DNA of 64,000 bases from Psychrobacter sp. Cmf 22.2 (GTDB lineage Bacteria; Pseudomonadota; Gammaproteobacteria; Pseudomonadales; Moraxellaceae), in NCBI RefSeq assembly GCF_001921745.1, contig NZ_MRYA01000001.1, positions 930,001-994,000 on the forward strand, read 5' to 3'. Both the position numbers and the translations under genes were made by a program. This document shows, piece after piece, positions 27,192-37,081 of the stretch. Numbering within the stretch: the first letter of the stretch is position 1; each line of letters begins with the position of its first letter. The notes beneath the pieces are model-generated. The model was not told the DNA's origin, searched no databases, and saw only the letters and a list, made by a program, of their open reading frames with translations.

Positions 27192-27326
27192 GCGTCATTT
27201 TATTAGATTCAATCATAGCTGGTGTGGTGATGTATCAGAACTAAAGCATCATATAACGCTATACCTTTTTATGCAGACAGTGTAATCTGCCTCAATGATA
27301 TAAGCAGTCAACACGGATAATTAGAT

Positions 27327-28769
27327 ATGACAAGCTCTACTGAAAACAATTCATCTAACAAAAAGCCAAATAAAGAAGCTGTCGATAAAGTAGCTTCTAA
27401 TCAAAAGACAGATGATAGAAGTTCGGATCACGTTAATACTGAAAAATCTAGTGGTTTGCTGGCAGGTATTATTGAGCGTGCGACTAAATCAGGACTTGGA
27501 CGAAGAAAGCTTAATCTTAGTGCTGTTGAAGCAGATGTCGCCAAAAACATGGGACAAGTACGTGATAATCCAGATCAGCTGCGTTTGGCGTTTTTGGGCG
27601 GTGGTAGCTTTGGTACAGCGATGGCAAATTTAGCAGCACGCAATGGCTGTGATACCACCCTTTGGGTTCGTAACAAACGTACGGTTAAATCCATGGCTAA
27701 ATCGCAGATGAACAAAAAATATCTGTCCGGTTATAAGCTAGATGAACGCCTCAAATACAGTCATGATTTAGAATCTGCCGTCAAAGATAAGGACATTATT
27801 TTTCTTGCAGTACCAAGCTTGGCATTTCGTGAGACACTTAAGAGTATTGCTCCATTTATTACGGGACAGTCGGTTGTGTCTCTCACTAAAGGCATGGAAA
27901 AAGACACCTTTGCGCTGATGAGTGATATTATCAAAGATGAGCTGCCAGAAGTAAACTTCGGTGTTATGTCAGGACCAAATCTCGCTATTGAGATTATGAA
28001 AAACATGCCCTCAGCGACAGTAATAGCCAGTCATTCTGAGCCTTTGCGTCATGCAGTGCAGGCCGCATTACATAGCGCGTTTTTTCGAGTATTCGCCAGT
28101 GATGACATACGCGGGGTAGAGCTTGGCGGGGCGCTCAAAAACATTTATGCCATTGCCATGGGTATGGCTGCTGCATATGACGTAGGCGAAAACACCAAAG
28201 CTATGTTATTAACCCGAGCGTTGGCTGAGATGAGTCGTTTTGGGGTAGAAGCTGGCGCCAACCCTTTGACATTCTTAGGCTTATCGGGCGTTGGGGATCT
28301 GTACGCTACCTGTAGCTCAGAGCTGAGCCGTAACTATCAAATTGGTAATATGCTCGGTCGCGGTATGAATATTGATGCAGCGGTCAAAAAACTGGGACAG
28401 ACTGCTGAAGGGGTCAATACGATTCAGCAAGTGCATGAAAAGGCGTCTAAAGACGGTATTTATATGCCGATTACTCATGCTTTGTACGCTGTTATTTATG
28501 AAGATAAGGCAGCGCTTGGCGTAGCACTGCACTTAATGGAAGCAGGGTTTCGTAGCGACGTCGAGTTTGTCATGCCACACGATTATAGTAATGCGGCGCT
28601 TACTGCACAGATGCAAGCGGCTGCTAGTAATCCAGATGACCAAGAACAAGATTCTGACTCTAAAAACGATGCTGAAAACGTTACTAATACTGACGATGAT
28701 TCGGTTGAAAATAAAGATGCTAAAAAAAGTATTGCTAAAAATGACAGTGCTAGCAAAGACAAAAAATAA
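27327..28769 (+). CDS. gpsA: Glycerol-3-phosphate dehydrogenase [NAD(P)+], with extra N- and C-terminal tails
   Basis: 480 aa, against about 330-340 in most bacteria. It reduces dihydroxyacetone phosphate to sn-glycerol 3-phosphate for phospholipid synthesis. The core starts near residue 87 with the Rossmann motif LAFLGGGSFGTAMAN and continues with SLTKGMEKDTF, GVMSGPNLAIEI, the catalytic Lys in ELGGALKNIYAIA, and LTFLGLSGVGDLYATCSS. The first 85 residues are polar and partly helical, and the last 55 or so are strongly acidic and repetitive (D, E, N, K and S). Both tails look disordered. The gene precedes sixA by 42 nt and is probably co-transcribed with it. Confidence 0.94.
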   Translation: MTSSTENNSSNKKPNKEAVDKVASNQKTDDRSSDHVNTEKSSGLLAGIIERATKSGLGRRKLNLSAVEADVAKNMGQVRDNPDQLRLAFLGGGSFGTAMANLAARNGCDTTLWVRNKRTVKSMAKSQMNKKYLSGYKLDERLKYSHDLESAVKDKDIIFLAVPSLAFRETLKSIAPFITGQSVVSLTKGMEKDTFALMSDIIKDELPEVNFGVMSGPNLAIEIMKNMPSATVIASHSEPLRHAVQAALHSAFFRVFASDDIRGVELGGALKNIYAIAMGMAAAYDVGENTKAMLLTRALAEMSRFGVEAGANPLTFLGLSGVGDLYATCSSELSRNYQIGNMLGRGMNIDAAVKKLGQTAEGVNTIQQVHEKASKDGIYMPITHALYAVIYEDKAALGVALHLMEAGFRSDVEFVMPHDYSNAALTAQMQAAASNPDDQEQDSDSKNDAENVTNTDDDSVENKDAKKSIAKNDSASKDKK

Positions 28770-28811
28770 GTTAGCTAAAAGTTATGTAATAAGCGGTAAT
28801 AAAGGGATATT

Positions 28812-29270
28812 ATGAAGATTATTTTAATGCGTCACGGACAAGCAGAAGATGAGACTCGTCCAGATAGTGTACGGCAGTTGACCAAATATGGTCACCAGCA
28901 AGCAGCACAAACGGCTGAATATATTGTTGAGCATTATGCGCCAGATCACTTTGTAGTAAGTCCTTATAAACGCGCGCAGCAAACGTTGGCTGCGCTACAA
29001 TCGCGTGCTCCTGCAGTGCCATTTATAGTACAAGACAATATTACGCCGTCCGATGATGCCCATATGGCATTAGCAGATATAGCAAAGATTGAAGCCGAGT
29101 GTTTGGTGGTGGTTTGTCATATGTCTATTGTTGCTTATCTTGCCAGCTTACTGACGGGTGATAGTCCTGAATCATTTGCTTTGGCTGAAGCACGTGTCTT
29201 CGAGATGGAATTTGTCATGACTGGTATGGCAAACGAGATAGACCGTTTTGTACCGCAGCAACCATACTAA
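28812..29270 (+). CDS. sixA: Phosphohistidine phosphatase SixA
   Basis: 152 aa. Histidine-phosphatase superfamily: the catalytic RHG in MKIILMRHGQAEDE at the very N-terminus, DHFVVSPYKRAQQTLAAL, and a second active-site His in LVVVCHMSIVAYLASLL. SixA removes phosphate from phosphohistidine domains; in E. coli it acts on ArcB and on the nitrogen phosphotransferase protein NPr. The size matches the E. coli protein. It sits between gpsA and gspL on the same strand. Confidence 0.92.
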   Translation: MKIILMRHGQAEDETRPDSVRQLTKYGHQQAAQTAEYIVEHYAPDHFVVSPYKRAQQTLAALQSRAPAVPFIVQDNITPSDDAHMALADIAKIEAECLVVVCHMSIVAYLASLLTGDSPESFALAEARVFEMEFVMTGMANEIDRFVPQQPY

Positions 29271-29322
29271 TTAATGGTTTATTTTGTTTTGATAGTTAAC
29301 TTTATAAGTAAGGACACGCTTG

Positions 29323-30654
29323 GTGTTACATGTTTGGATAAGATCGCAGCATAGTCCGTTAGCAGTTTGGCATGCTGATACAAAAGAGTGGCAGTTTGTG
29401 AGCGGCTGGCAACAGCTGCATAATATTTATGGCAACAGCAAAAACAGCTCTACATCACTTTGTCTTTATTTTCCCTCCAGTTATCTGTTGCAAGTCGATA
29501 CAAAGCTAAATGCAGCGCAGCTCAAGCAACTTGGCAACGCAGGTAAGCAGTATTTATTTGAAGAGACCTCTTTAGCGCCAGTTGAGCAATTGGCAGTCAG
29601 ACAGATCGGCGATACTCATGCGCATCATCTTTATGCGTTGGCTGAAAACGACATAGAAGCATGGCAACAAAGTGCGGCTTTGGTCGGCCTAAGCATCAAC
29701 GCACTACTGCCGGACTTCTTACTGTTGCCTATTCCTGAAGAAGGCGCTGCTCAGCAAGTAATCTTATATCAAGATCAATATACGGCCTTATTACGACAGT
29801 CACAACATCAGGGCTTGGCAGTGAATTACTTACCACTTATTTTTGAGCGTTTACCGCATTTAAGTGAAGTTTGTATATTGCCTTCGATACAATCGGCCGA
29901 GCCAGCATCTATCAGCGCTCCAATTGATGCATTTGATGATTTGGTACATGATAGCAGCAACTTGCAAAAGACTGACTCAGAATCAAGCTCCACATCAGAA
30001 TCTACAACAGAACCAAGTATCGCGACAGAAACGGCTACTTTGCTGGCAGAACAGCAAATATTATCAACGCCTTTATCTACAGTCCCTATGCCAATAGAGA
30101 TACCAGAACGCCACGCGCTTAACTTTTTTGTTAAATCTTCAGACATGAAGCTTTCACCTTACTTACGAGTGGCGATGATGGCCGCATTGTCAGCATTGGT
30201 ATTGCAAATGGCAACCGATGGCTTACAAATTTATCGTTATAACCTTGCCGCTGATGCTACGCAGAGGGCAGCTGCAGAGCAGTATCAGTCATGGTTTCCA
30301 GATGAGATACTCAATACCAATCGCACTAAGCTACAGGTACAAATGCAACCAAAACTGCGTAGCGATAGTCAAGAGTCAGCGTCGCACCTAGCAGTACTCG
30401 GTCGAATATCACCGCTTATTAAGCAGTCTTCGTTACATGCACAGTCGCTGGTTATGGAGCCATCTGCTTTAAGCTTTACCTTAATAGCGCCAGACCGGGG
30501 TAGTCTTGATAAATTCGCCAGTACACTAACTGCGCAAGGGATTCAAGCAAGTCTAGAGCGGGTCAATAGCAATGAGCAGGGGCAGTTTAGTGGGCAGATT
30601 ACCGTCGATGTCGCAAATGATCCTGCGACCGTAGACAATGTGGCACAATCTTAA
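29323..30654 (+). CDS. gspL: Type II secretion system protein L
   Basis: About 443 aa. The start is taken as GTG 29323 (AAGGA eight bases upstream); TTG 29320 is one codon earlier. The N-terminal cytoplasmic actin-like domain (residues 1-180, LHVWIRSQHSPLAVWH) is followed by a Ser/Thr/Glu-rich linker, one membrane segment (about 282-300) and a periplasmic ferredoxin-like domain, the GspL layout. It recruits the secretion ATPase GspE to the inner-membrane platform and pairs with GspM, encoded next. Other T2SS genes are not in the window, in line with their dispersal in Moraxellaceae. The linker is more acidic and Ser-rich than usual. Confidence 0.85.
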   Translation: MLHVWIRSQHSPLAVWHADTKEWQFVSGWQQLHNIYGNSKNSSTSLCLYFPSSYLLQVDTKLNAAQLKQLGNAGKQYLFEETSLAPVEQLAVRQIGDTHAHHLYALAENDIEAWQQSAALVGLSINALLPDFLLLPIPEEGAAQQVILYQDQYTALLRQSQHQGLAVNYLPLIFERLPHLSEVCILPSIQSAEPASISAPIDAFDDLVHDSSNLQKTDSESSSTSESTTEPSIATETATLLAEQQILSTPLSTVPMPIEIPERHALNFFVKSSDMKLSPYLRVAMMAALSALVLQMATDGLQIYRYNLAADATQRAAAEQYQSWFPDEILNTNRTKLQVQMQPKLRSDSQESASHLAVLGRISPLIKQSSLHAQSLVMEPSALSFTLIAPDRGSLDKFASTLTAQGIQASLERVNSNEQGQFSGQITVDVANDPATVDNVAQS

Positions 30655-30699
30655 ATTTTTAGAGCTTATAAATTTTATACCATCCATCAAGGTTAAGTG

Positions 30700-31251
30700 A
30701 TGAAACTATTACAGCGCCGTACTACCTACAGCTCGTTAGCAACCAATGTCTTGTCAGCACGTGTGAATAATTACCGAAATGCGCTATGGTCACGCTGGCA
30801 AGCGCTCTCTTCTCGTGATCAGATGGCATTGGCTGTTTTGCTGGTGTTTTTATTATTATTTATCGGTGGTTATGGCGGTTATAGCGTTCATCAAGCTGCC
30901 AAAGAGAGTAAGTCTGATTACCAAGAGCAGGTCAATGATTATTTTTGGCTACGCTCGCAGGCAGGTAATATCGATCCTAATGCATTAAATGCTACCAGTA
31001 ATCAAGACAGTGCTGATGCGGTGCCACCAGCAAGCCGTGTGAATACTGCGTTAAACAGCTCAGGTATTGATAATGCGCAAGTGGTGGCCAATGGTGCAGG
31101 GGTGCAATTAAGCTTTAGTCATCCGAGTCAAGCGACTGTCAGTGCTGCACTTGGTAAGCTTGAGCAACAAGGCTGGCAGTTTACAAAGCTGTCGATGCAG
31201 CAGGATGTGGCGACCAAGCATGTACAAGTACAAGCGACTGTCACGTCTTAA
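30700..31251 (+). CDS. gspM: Type II secretion system protein M
   Basis: 183 aa. The start is ATG 30700, with AAGG at 30689-30692; GTG 30697 is adjacent. The family layout is a short cytoplasmic N-terminus ending in SSRDQMALAVL, one membrane segment (LLVFLLLFIGGYGGYSVH, about residues 48-66) and a periplasmic domain with the typical ...LEQQGWQFTKLSMQQ end. GspM dimerises with GspL in the inner-membrane platform. It follows gspL by 45 nt. Sequence conservation in GspM is low, so the call leans partly on the neighbour. Confidence 0.82.
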   Translation: MKLLQRRTTYSSLATNVLSARVNNYRNALWSRWQALSSRDQMALAVLLVFLLLFIGGYGGYSVHQAAKESKSDYQEQVNDYFWLRSQAGNIDPNALNATSNQDSADAVPPASRVNTALNSSGIDNAQVVANGAGVQLSFSHPSQATVSAALGKLEQQGWQFTKLSMQQDVATKHVQVQATVTS

Positions 31252-31417
31252 TAAACCTTATTTTTAAAATTTCATCTTAAAGGCTCTTTACATATTCATC
31301 TACGTTTAACCGTTACTGTAAGTCAGACTATCAGGACGTGGTAATTTTCATCTTGAAAGCGGCGCTATTTGCCACAATTGAGTACCTAATGGCTACTGTC
31401 AGTTATGGATAGAAATT

Positions 31418-31936
31418 ATGAACCAGTTTTCTAACAATAATTCCGATAAGCATTCACATACAAGAACGCAGACTACCGAACCTTTTATTGACTCACAAAC
31501 GACACACAGACTTATGCATCAAGAGAGACCACTGTTGACTCAAAAAGAGCAGCGCTCATTAACCACCTACAACCACATTACTTATCTGCTCTACGTGATC
31601 AGCTATTTTACGGCAGGATTATTATGGATTGTGCCAATCATGATGAATTATGGCAAACGTCGTGATGCTGAGGGTACATGGCTTGCGACGCACTTTGACT
31701 GGCAGATTAAAACTTTTTGGTACAGTATTGTTTTTTTCGTTATAGGAACGATTATCATAACGTTTGCGCTCGGTGGTTTTGGCGTTAGTATGTTAGCTGA
31801 TAGCGGTAATATAGCTATTGGTTCATTTTTATTGGCTGGGTTTGGGGTGTTGATAATGCTCTTTACCTTTATCTGGCATCTATACCGTATTATCAGAGGC
31901 TGGATTGCGCTTACCGACAGTCGTCCTGTACCATAA
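31418..31936 (+). CDS. DUF4870-like membrane protein
   Basis: 172 aa. A polar N-terminal stretch of about 50 residues is followed by four hydrophobic segments, beginning with YNHITYLLYVISYFTAGLLWIVPIMM, then DWQIKTFWYSIVFFVIG, and ending with HLYRIIRGWIALTD. The pattern (a first pair of helices, an FDWQIKTFWY loop, a second pair, RxxRGW at the end) is that of the DUF4870/YIP1-like proteins found in many gammaproteobacteria. Function unknown. It is isolated, 166 nt after gspM and 193 nt before pyrD. Confidence 0.8.
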   Translation: MNQFSNNNSDKHSHTRTQTTEPFIDSQTTHRLMHQERPLLTQKEQRSLTTYNHITYLLYVISYFTAGLLWIVPIMMNYGKRRDAEGTWLATHFDWQIKTFWYSIVFFVIGTIIITFALGGFGVSMLADSGNIAIGSFLLAGFGVLIMLFTFIWHLYRIIRGWIALTDSRPVP

Positions 31937-32129
31937 GTTGGTTAACTACTAATGCTTTGTTTATGTGTATCAAAGTGCAGCTAATACTTAGGTGCAGTCG
32001 TTGATATTAGGAATGAAACTTTGGTCTTATTATTATTAAGCTGATATAATCGCAGCGTTTTATGGCACTCAATTTTTCATTCGTGTTGTCCCATTCATTA
32101 TTTTTATCCAGACCGGGTTTATCGTTATT

Positions 32130-33164
32130 ATGTCTTATGCCTTGCTTCGCCCTTTTTTGTTTAAGATGGATCCTGAACACGCTCATGATATGACTCTATC
32201 TTTATTGGCCAAAGCTCATAAGGCGCGCGCTTTGGGACTGGCCTATGGTCAATCTATGCAACCAACGGATTGTATGGGGTTACAGTTTTCTAACCCAGTT
32301 GGACTGGCTGCAGGATTGGATAAAAATGCCGATTATATCGACGCATTGGCTGAGCTTGGTTTTGGCTTTATTGAGGTAGGTACGGTCACACCAAAGCCAC
32401 AAGCTGGGAACGATAAGCCGCGTTTGTTTAGAATAAGACAAGCAGACGCTATTATTAATCGTATGGGTTTTAATAATCAGGGTGTCGATTATCTGATTGA
32501 AAATGTCAAACGCTGTAAATATAAAGGTAATATCGGTATCAATATTGGTAAAAATGCCAGTACACCTGTCGAGCATGCTGCTGATGATTATATTTATTGC
32601 CTAGAGCGTGTCTATCCTCATGCCTCATACATTACAGTCAATATCTCATCACCCAATACAAAGAATTTGCGTGACTTACAAAGCGGTGAGGCATTGACAC
32701 AGCTGTTAGACGTGATTAAAAACCGTCATAGCCAGCTGGCGACAGAATACGGGTTCTATGTGCCGTTGGTATTAAAGGTCGCTCCTGATTTAGATCCACT
32801 ACAAGTTGATTATATCTCGCAGCAATTATTGGATTTTGAAATTGATGGTTTGATTGCGACCAATACAACCTTAAGCCGAGTAGGGGTTGAGGATCTTACA
32901 GATGGCGATCAAGCAGGCGGTCTATCTGGTCGTCCAGTCAGTCATATTAGTACTCAGATTTTGCAACAGTTCTCAGATCAGCTAGATGGTAAAGTGACTA
33001 TTATAGGCGTCGGTGGCATTGATAGCGGTGAAAAGGCTGTCAAAAAGATCAAGGCTGGGGCAGATATGGTTCAGCTTTATACAGGTCTTATCTATCGCGG
33101 TCCAGGCTTGGTGCAGTCTTGTATTCAGGCCATTGGCGGCTACTATGATGCCCAAGAGATTTAG
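32130..33164 (+). CDS. pyrD: Dihydroorotate dehydrogenase (quinone, class 2)
   Basis: 344 aa. It oxidises dihydroorotate to orotate with membrane quinone as acceptor, in pyrimidine synthesis. The class 2 markers are an N-terminal amphipathic membrane-tunnel segment ([20 protein letters not shown]) and a catalytic Ser in [17 protein letters not shown]-site motifs are [63 protein letters not shown] and [11 protein letters not shown]. The length equals that of E. coli PyrD. It precedes cvpA by 35 nt, so a pyrD-cvpA transcript is likely. Confidence 0.97.
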   Translation: MSYALLRPFLFKMDPEHAHDMTLSLLAKAHKARALGLAYGQSMQPTDCMGLQFSNPVGLAAGLDKNADYIDALAELGFGFIEVGTVTPKPQAGNDKPRLFRIRQADAIINRMGFNNQGVDYLIENVKRCKYKGNIGINIGKNASTPVEHAADDYIYCLERVYPHASYITVNISSPNTKNLRDLQSGEALTQLLDVIKNRHSQLATEYGFYVPLVLKVAPDLDPLQVDYISQQLLDFEIDGLIATNTTLSRVGVEDLTDGDQAGGLSGRPVSHISTQILQQFSDQLDGKVTIIGVGGIDSGEKAVKKIKAGADMVQLYTGLIYRGPGLVQSCIQAIGGYYDAQEI

Positions 33165-33199
33165 TTAAATCGGTTTTATAAAGTCATAAGGCGGTAAAT

Positions 33200-33697
33200 A
33201 TGAGTGGTCTAGATATCGTTATTGCCATTGTTGTCCTTATTGGCTTATGGCGCGGTTTTCAGATAGGACTTGTCAAGACAGCTGTCGGCTTAGTCGGCTG
33301 GTTCATCGCTTTGATTATTGCGACTCGTTTGGCTGGCCCTGTTGCGCCGCAGCTATCAGGGTTGACCCAAAGCTCTGTATTACAAATGGCGATGGCTTTT
33401 TTGCTCATAGTAATCGTAGTGTTAGCTGCGATACATCTAGTAGCGTTTGTATTTTCAGGAGTACTTAAAACTTTACGCTTGGGTGTGGTAGATAAAATGG
33501 CAGGCGGTGTATTGGGGGCGGCCAAAAACGTTCTTGTGGTTTTAGTCGTTCTTAGTGTCAGTGCGCCGTTATTAGTGCAGCTTCCGCAGTGGCAAACTTC
33601 TGTGCTGGCTCCTGAGCTACTTCCTTATGCGCCAATGGCAAAAACGCTTGCATCCGATGTATTAGGCAGTGCGTGGGAGCAGATTAATCAGTCATAA
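33200..33697 (+). CDS. cvpA: CvpA family membrane protein
   Basis: 165 aa with four hydrophobic segments, recognised from LDIVIAIVVLIGLWRGFQIGLVKTAV and RLGVVDKMAGGVLGAAKNVLVVLV. CvpA is an inner-membrane protein needed for colicin V export in E. coli and linked to bile-salt and envelope stress in other species; its molecular role is unclear. Gene order cvpA-purF, as here, is widely conserved. The two are separated by 360 nt, which suggests purF also has its own promoter. Confidence 0.9.
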   Translation: MSGLDIVIAIVVLIGLWRGFQIGLVKTAVGLVGWFIALIIATRLAGPVAPQLSGLTQSSVLQMAMAFLLIVIVVLAAIHLVAFVFSGVLKTLRLGVVDKMAGGVLGAAKNVLVVLVVLSVSAPLLVQLPQWQTSVLAPELLPYAPMAKTLASDVLGSAWEQINQS

Positions 33698-34057
33698 CTA
33701 TTAATAACTATCAACAACTATGGTTAATATCAAGTAATATAGTCAAACATACCGTGTAAAACATAACATAGTATATAGCCTTGATAAATTGGCATTTAAC
33801 ATCATTTAGCATTCATGATGTTTATAATATAAATTGTTATGGTTGATAAAGTTTAAGCTAAATATCATAATTTATATGCCATTATATACAGTGTATTCAT
33901 TCTTATATTCATCAAATCTTAGCGTGAACATGACGTTAATAACGAACAAGTATCGTTAACTAGATATCATCAAATCCTCGGTTAGCTTATAGGTAACATC
34001 GCTATTAAGCTTACCGTTATTGCGTTACTAATATGTGGTTTTAAATAGGACATAAAT
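33698..34057. other. AT-rich intergenic region before purF, possible purF promoter
   Basis: 360 nt, strongly AT-rich, with no open frame worth calling. One plausible sigma-70 promoter is TTGATA (33843-33848), a 17-nt spacer and CATAAT (33866-33871) on the plus strand. A good PurR-type palindrome was not seen. No long hairpin was found. Confidence 0.35.
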
Positions 34058-35593
34058 ATGTGTGGAGTCGTTGGGGTTGCAGCTCATGAGCCGGTCAACC
34101 AAATTCTTTATGATGCCTTAACTATGTTGCAACATCGTGGTCAAGATGCGGCAGGTATTGTGACCTTGCAAGATGGGCGCCTATATCTGCGTAAAGAAAA
34201 CGGTATGGTTCGTGATGTCTTTATGAACCGTCATATGATAAGACTGGTGGGTAAGTTTGGTATTGGTCATGTTCGTTATCCCACTGCAGGCACCTCAAGT
34301 AGTGCAGAGGCACAGCCATTTTATGTGAACTCGCCTTATGGCATAACTTTGGCTCACAATGGCAATTTGACCAATGCTGAGAGCTTAGCTAAATCGTTAT
34401 ATCAAGAAGATCGTCGTCATTTAAACACTGACTCAGACTCTGAAGTTCTATTAAACGTTCTTGCTCATGAGATGCAAAATCTAGGTAAGACTCATCCAAC
34501 GTCTGACGATATTTTTGAAGCGGTAAAAGCGGTCTATGCTCGCTGTGAAGGCGCTTATGGCGTAGTAGCGATGATTACTGGTCATGGCTTATTAGCGTTT
34601 CGTGACCCAAATGGCATTCGCCCATTAATCTTTGGTGAACGTTTGGCTGCCAATGGCGGTACAGAGTACATGGTTGCTTCTGAGTCAGTGGCGCTAACTG
34701 GTTGCGGCTTTACTATTATTCGTGATGTCAAACCTGGTGAGGCCATCTTTATTGATTTGGATCATAATCTACATACATATCAATGCGTAGAGCAAAAAGA
34801 GTACACGCCTTGTATCTTTGAGTATGTCTATTTTGCGCGTCCAGATTCTATTATGGACAATATCTCTGTCTACAAATCGCGTCTTCGTATGGGCGAAAAG
34901 CTGGGACAAAAAATCCTCGATGAGTGGGGTGATGACCACGACATCGATGTTGTGATTCCCATCCCTGATACGTCGCGTACTTCAGCGATGGAGCTGGCAC
35001 TTAAGATGAATATTAAATACCGTGAAGGGTTTATGAAAAACCGTTATATCGGTCGTACCTTTATTATGCCAGGTCAACAGCAGCGCAAAAAATCGGTCCG
35101 TCAAAAGCTCAGTGCCGTGCCGTTAGAGTTTAAAGGCAAAAATGTCTTGTTGGTTGATGACTCTATTGTCCGCGGTACTACCTGTCATGAGATTATTCAA
35201 ATGGCACGTGATGCGGGGGCGAAAAAAGTGTTTTTTGCCAGTGCGGCGCCACCGGTAAAATATCCTAACGTATATGGCATTGATATGCCGGTACGTAGTG
35301 AGCTTATCGCTTCAGGACATAGCGTAGAAGAAGTACGTAAAATCATCGGTGCTGATCGTCTGATTTTCCAAGATTTAGATGATCTTATCGACGCGGTAAA
35401 AGATACGAAGCATAGCCGCGTTGAAGGCTTTGATTGTGCAGTATTTAATGGCTGCTATATCACTGGACAAATCAATGAAGCTTATCTTGACCATTTACAA
35501 GAACAGCGTAGTGAAACCGCTAAAACTGGCAAAAAAGGCGTACAAATCGTCGCGGATACGCCTGTTGATATGATGGGTGTCGAAGAGTCTTAA
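34058..35593 (+). CDS. purF: Amidophosphoribosyltransferase
   Basis: 511 aa. It transfers the glutamine amide to PRPP, the committing step of purine synthesis. It begins Met-Cys ([13 protein letters not shown]), so the catalytic Cys is exposed after Met removal without a propeptide, as in E. coli PurF. Glutaminase motifs [20 protein letters not shown] and LAHNGNLTN and the PRPP-binding loop [13 protein letters not shown] are intact. Cys residues in the C-terminal part ([14 protein letters not shown]) are present, but a Bacillus-type cluster is not evident. The length matches the gammaproteobacterial enzyme (505 aa). Confidence 0.97.
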   Translation: MCGVVGVAAHEPVNQILYDALTMLQHRGQDAAGIVTLQDGRLYLRKENGMVRDVFMNRHMIRLVGKFGIGHVRYPTAGTSSSAEAQPFYVNSPYGITLAHNGNLTNAESLAKSLYQEDRRHLNTDSDSEVLLNVLAHEMQNLGKTHPTSDDIFEAVKAVYARCEGAYGVVAMITGHGLLAFRDPNGIRPLIFGERLAANGGTEYMVASESVALTGCGFTIIRDVKPGEAIFIDLDHNLHTYQCVEQKEYTPCIFEYVYFARPDSIMDNISVYKSRLRMGEKLGQKILDEWGDDHDIDVVIPIPDTSRTSAMELALKMNIKYREGFMKNRYIGRTFIMPGQQQRKKSVRQKLSAVPLEFKGKNVLLVDDSIVRGTTCHEIIQMARDAGAKKVFFASAAPPVKYPNVYGIDMPVRSELIASGHSVEEVRKIIGADRLIFQDLDDLIDAVKDTKHSRVEGFDCAVFNGCYITGQINEAYLDHLQEQRSETAKTGKKGVQIVADTPVDMMGVEES

Positions 35594-35658
35594 ATAATCA
35601 TTTTTAGTCAGTATAGTCGATACCGAATAAAACCGATACGTTGTAACGTAATGCGCCA

Positions 35659-35722
35659 CTGGTATAAATTTTTCTTGCTTGCTGTGTCTACGCTGACAGA
35701 AGCTGCAAAAAAATTATACCAG
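35659..35722. repeat. Dispersed hairpin element, copy B
   Basis: A 64-nt element bounded by CTGGTATAA (35659-35667) and its exact complement TTATACCAG (35714-35722). Adjacent T-run and A-run extend the stem. The core shares TTTCTTGC, GCTGTGTCTACGCTGACAGA and CTGC with copy A at 11385-11454. Wider flanks CGATAC near 35634 and GTATCG near 35730 may add an outer stem. It lies downstream of purF. Confidence 0.7.
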
Positions 35723-35799
35723 CCTCGCTGTATCGTTTTTATAGCGAGTTAACTATAGTATGACTTAAAGGTGATTATATAAAAGTAATGATATAAAAT

Positions 35800-35830
35800 A
35801 AAAGGCTGGATTCGATTAATCCAGCCTTTT
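35800..35830. terminator. Bidirectional terminator between purF and azlD
   Basis: A perfect 13-bp stem, AAAAGGCTGGATT (35800-35812) and AATCCAGCCTTTT (35818-35830), with a 5-nt loop. A-run and T-run flank it on both sides, so it serves the convergent purF and azlD transcripts. Confidence 0.88.
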
Positions 35831-35882
35831 ATTGTTTTTATTTAATTATTATTGAGTAAGACCTGCCAGCTAATAAAGACTA

Positions 35883-36242
35883 TCAACTTAGAACGTTATT
35901 TAACAACCAAAGTAGGCCATTAATCGCTGTAATACCCACAACCATGCTTATTAATAACTGACGACTGATGTGATAAACCATTAATACCAATAGCAATGCG
36001 CCAATTTGAGCAAGTAATAACTGTACCTCGGCGCTATTTAGCCCAGTACTGGCAGATATGTCTTGATAGGAGAGACTGGTGAGAATCAATAAGACCATGA
36101 CAGATAGCGGCAAGCTCTCGTTAAGGCGATGTAGCCAAGGAGTATCAAGAAGCTTTTTGGGTATCAATGCTGGAATAGCGCGAGTAATAAAGGTAACTCC
36201 AGCCATCGCGAAAATGGCTGCAATCAAATAGCTACTATTCAT
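35883..36242 (-). CDS. azlD: AzlD family branched-chain amino acid exporter subunit
   Basis: 119 aa with four hydrophobic segments and the AzlD pattern GVTFITRAIPALIPKKLLDTPWLHRLNESLPLSVMVLLIL. With AzlC it forms a two-subunit branched-chain amino acid exporter of the inner membrane. Its start overlaps the end of azlC by 8 nt, indicating translational coupling. The length is close to the family's usual 100-110 aa. Confidence 0.88.
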   Translation of the reverse strand: MNSSYLIAAIFAMAGVTFITRAIPALIPKKLLDTPWLHRLNESLPLSVMVLLILTSLSYQDISASTGLNSAEVQLLLAQIGALLLVLMVYHISRQLLISMVVGITAINGLLWLLNNVLS

Positions 36243-36954
36243 CGTTCTCTCCTGTCACTTTATTCTGTATCCAAAAACCACGTCCCAAAATCATAAGCAT
36301 ACAAATGGTAATGGCTACCAACAGTAACCAATTACTGGTAAACAATGAGGCAATAGCCAAAGCAACGATCGCAATCCCAATAGGGAAGTAACGTTTAATA
36401 CTTTGAAACTGCTCGTAAGCCAAAATTGCAAACAGACAAACCAACGCAAAGTCCAAATGCGGCACCAAGTCACTAAGAGTGCTGCCGATCATCACTCCAA
36501 TAGCGCCTGCTAACACCCACCAACTTTGGTTAAATAGACTAATAGGCAGTATCAGCGCCTGTCTCGACTCATTGGGCAGGCTGGTCATCACCGAAAATGT
36601 TTCGTCCGTTAAAGCAAACAAACAGTAGGTTTTGGCTATTTTATTTTTGGGTAAAGACTGCAATAACGGCATCCCATAAAATACATGACGCAGGTTAATG
36701 GCTGCGATATTTGTCGCAATATTACCTATCGGCAAGCCGGCGCTGAGCATGGGTAGACAAGCGTATTGAGCTGCCCCTGCATATAGTACGACACTTAGCA
36801 TAATCGTCGCCCATATAGGCACACCAGCCACCTGTGCCAAGACCCCAAAAGCAATACCTGCAGGTAGATAGCCCATGGCGACAGGAATGCTTTTTTTGAA
36901 GCCTTCAGCCCATTGATAGGTGGAGTTTCGCTGTTGTTCAGAATAAGTATTCAC
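36235..36954 (-). CDS. azlC: AzlC family branched-chain amino acid permease
   Basis: 239 aa from GTG 36954, which has AGGA six bases upstream; a TTG at 36975 in the same frame has no site. Motifs: KKSIPVAMGYLPAGIAFGVLA, LYAGAAQYACLPMLSAGLP, AINLRHVFYGMPL and FALTDETFSV are those of AzlC (YgaZ in E. coli, which exports valine with YgaH). About eight membrane segments. Overlaps azlD. There is no visible Lrp-type regulator nearby. Confidence 0.9.
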   Translation of the reverse strand: MNTYSEQQRNSTYQWAEGFKKSIPVAMGYLPAGIAFGVLAQVAGVPIWATIMLSVVLYAGAAQYACLPMLSAGLPIGNIATNIAAINLRHVFYGMPLLQSLPKNKIAKTYCLFALTDETFSVMTSLPNESRQALILPISLFNQSWWVLAGAIGVMIGSTLSDLVPHLDFALVCLFAILAYEQFQSIKRYFPIGIAIVALAIASLFTSNWLLLVAITICMLMILGRGFWIQNKVTGENDE

Positions 36955-37081
36955 AAGATATCCTAAGATCGTCAAACTTAACTAGTTGGTAAAGAGGTCG
37001 TTTTATAGACATAATGACTTATAAACAGTGGTTTTTGCTATATGCATCAATAATATCGATAAACATGTATTTAATTGTTCA

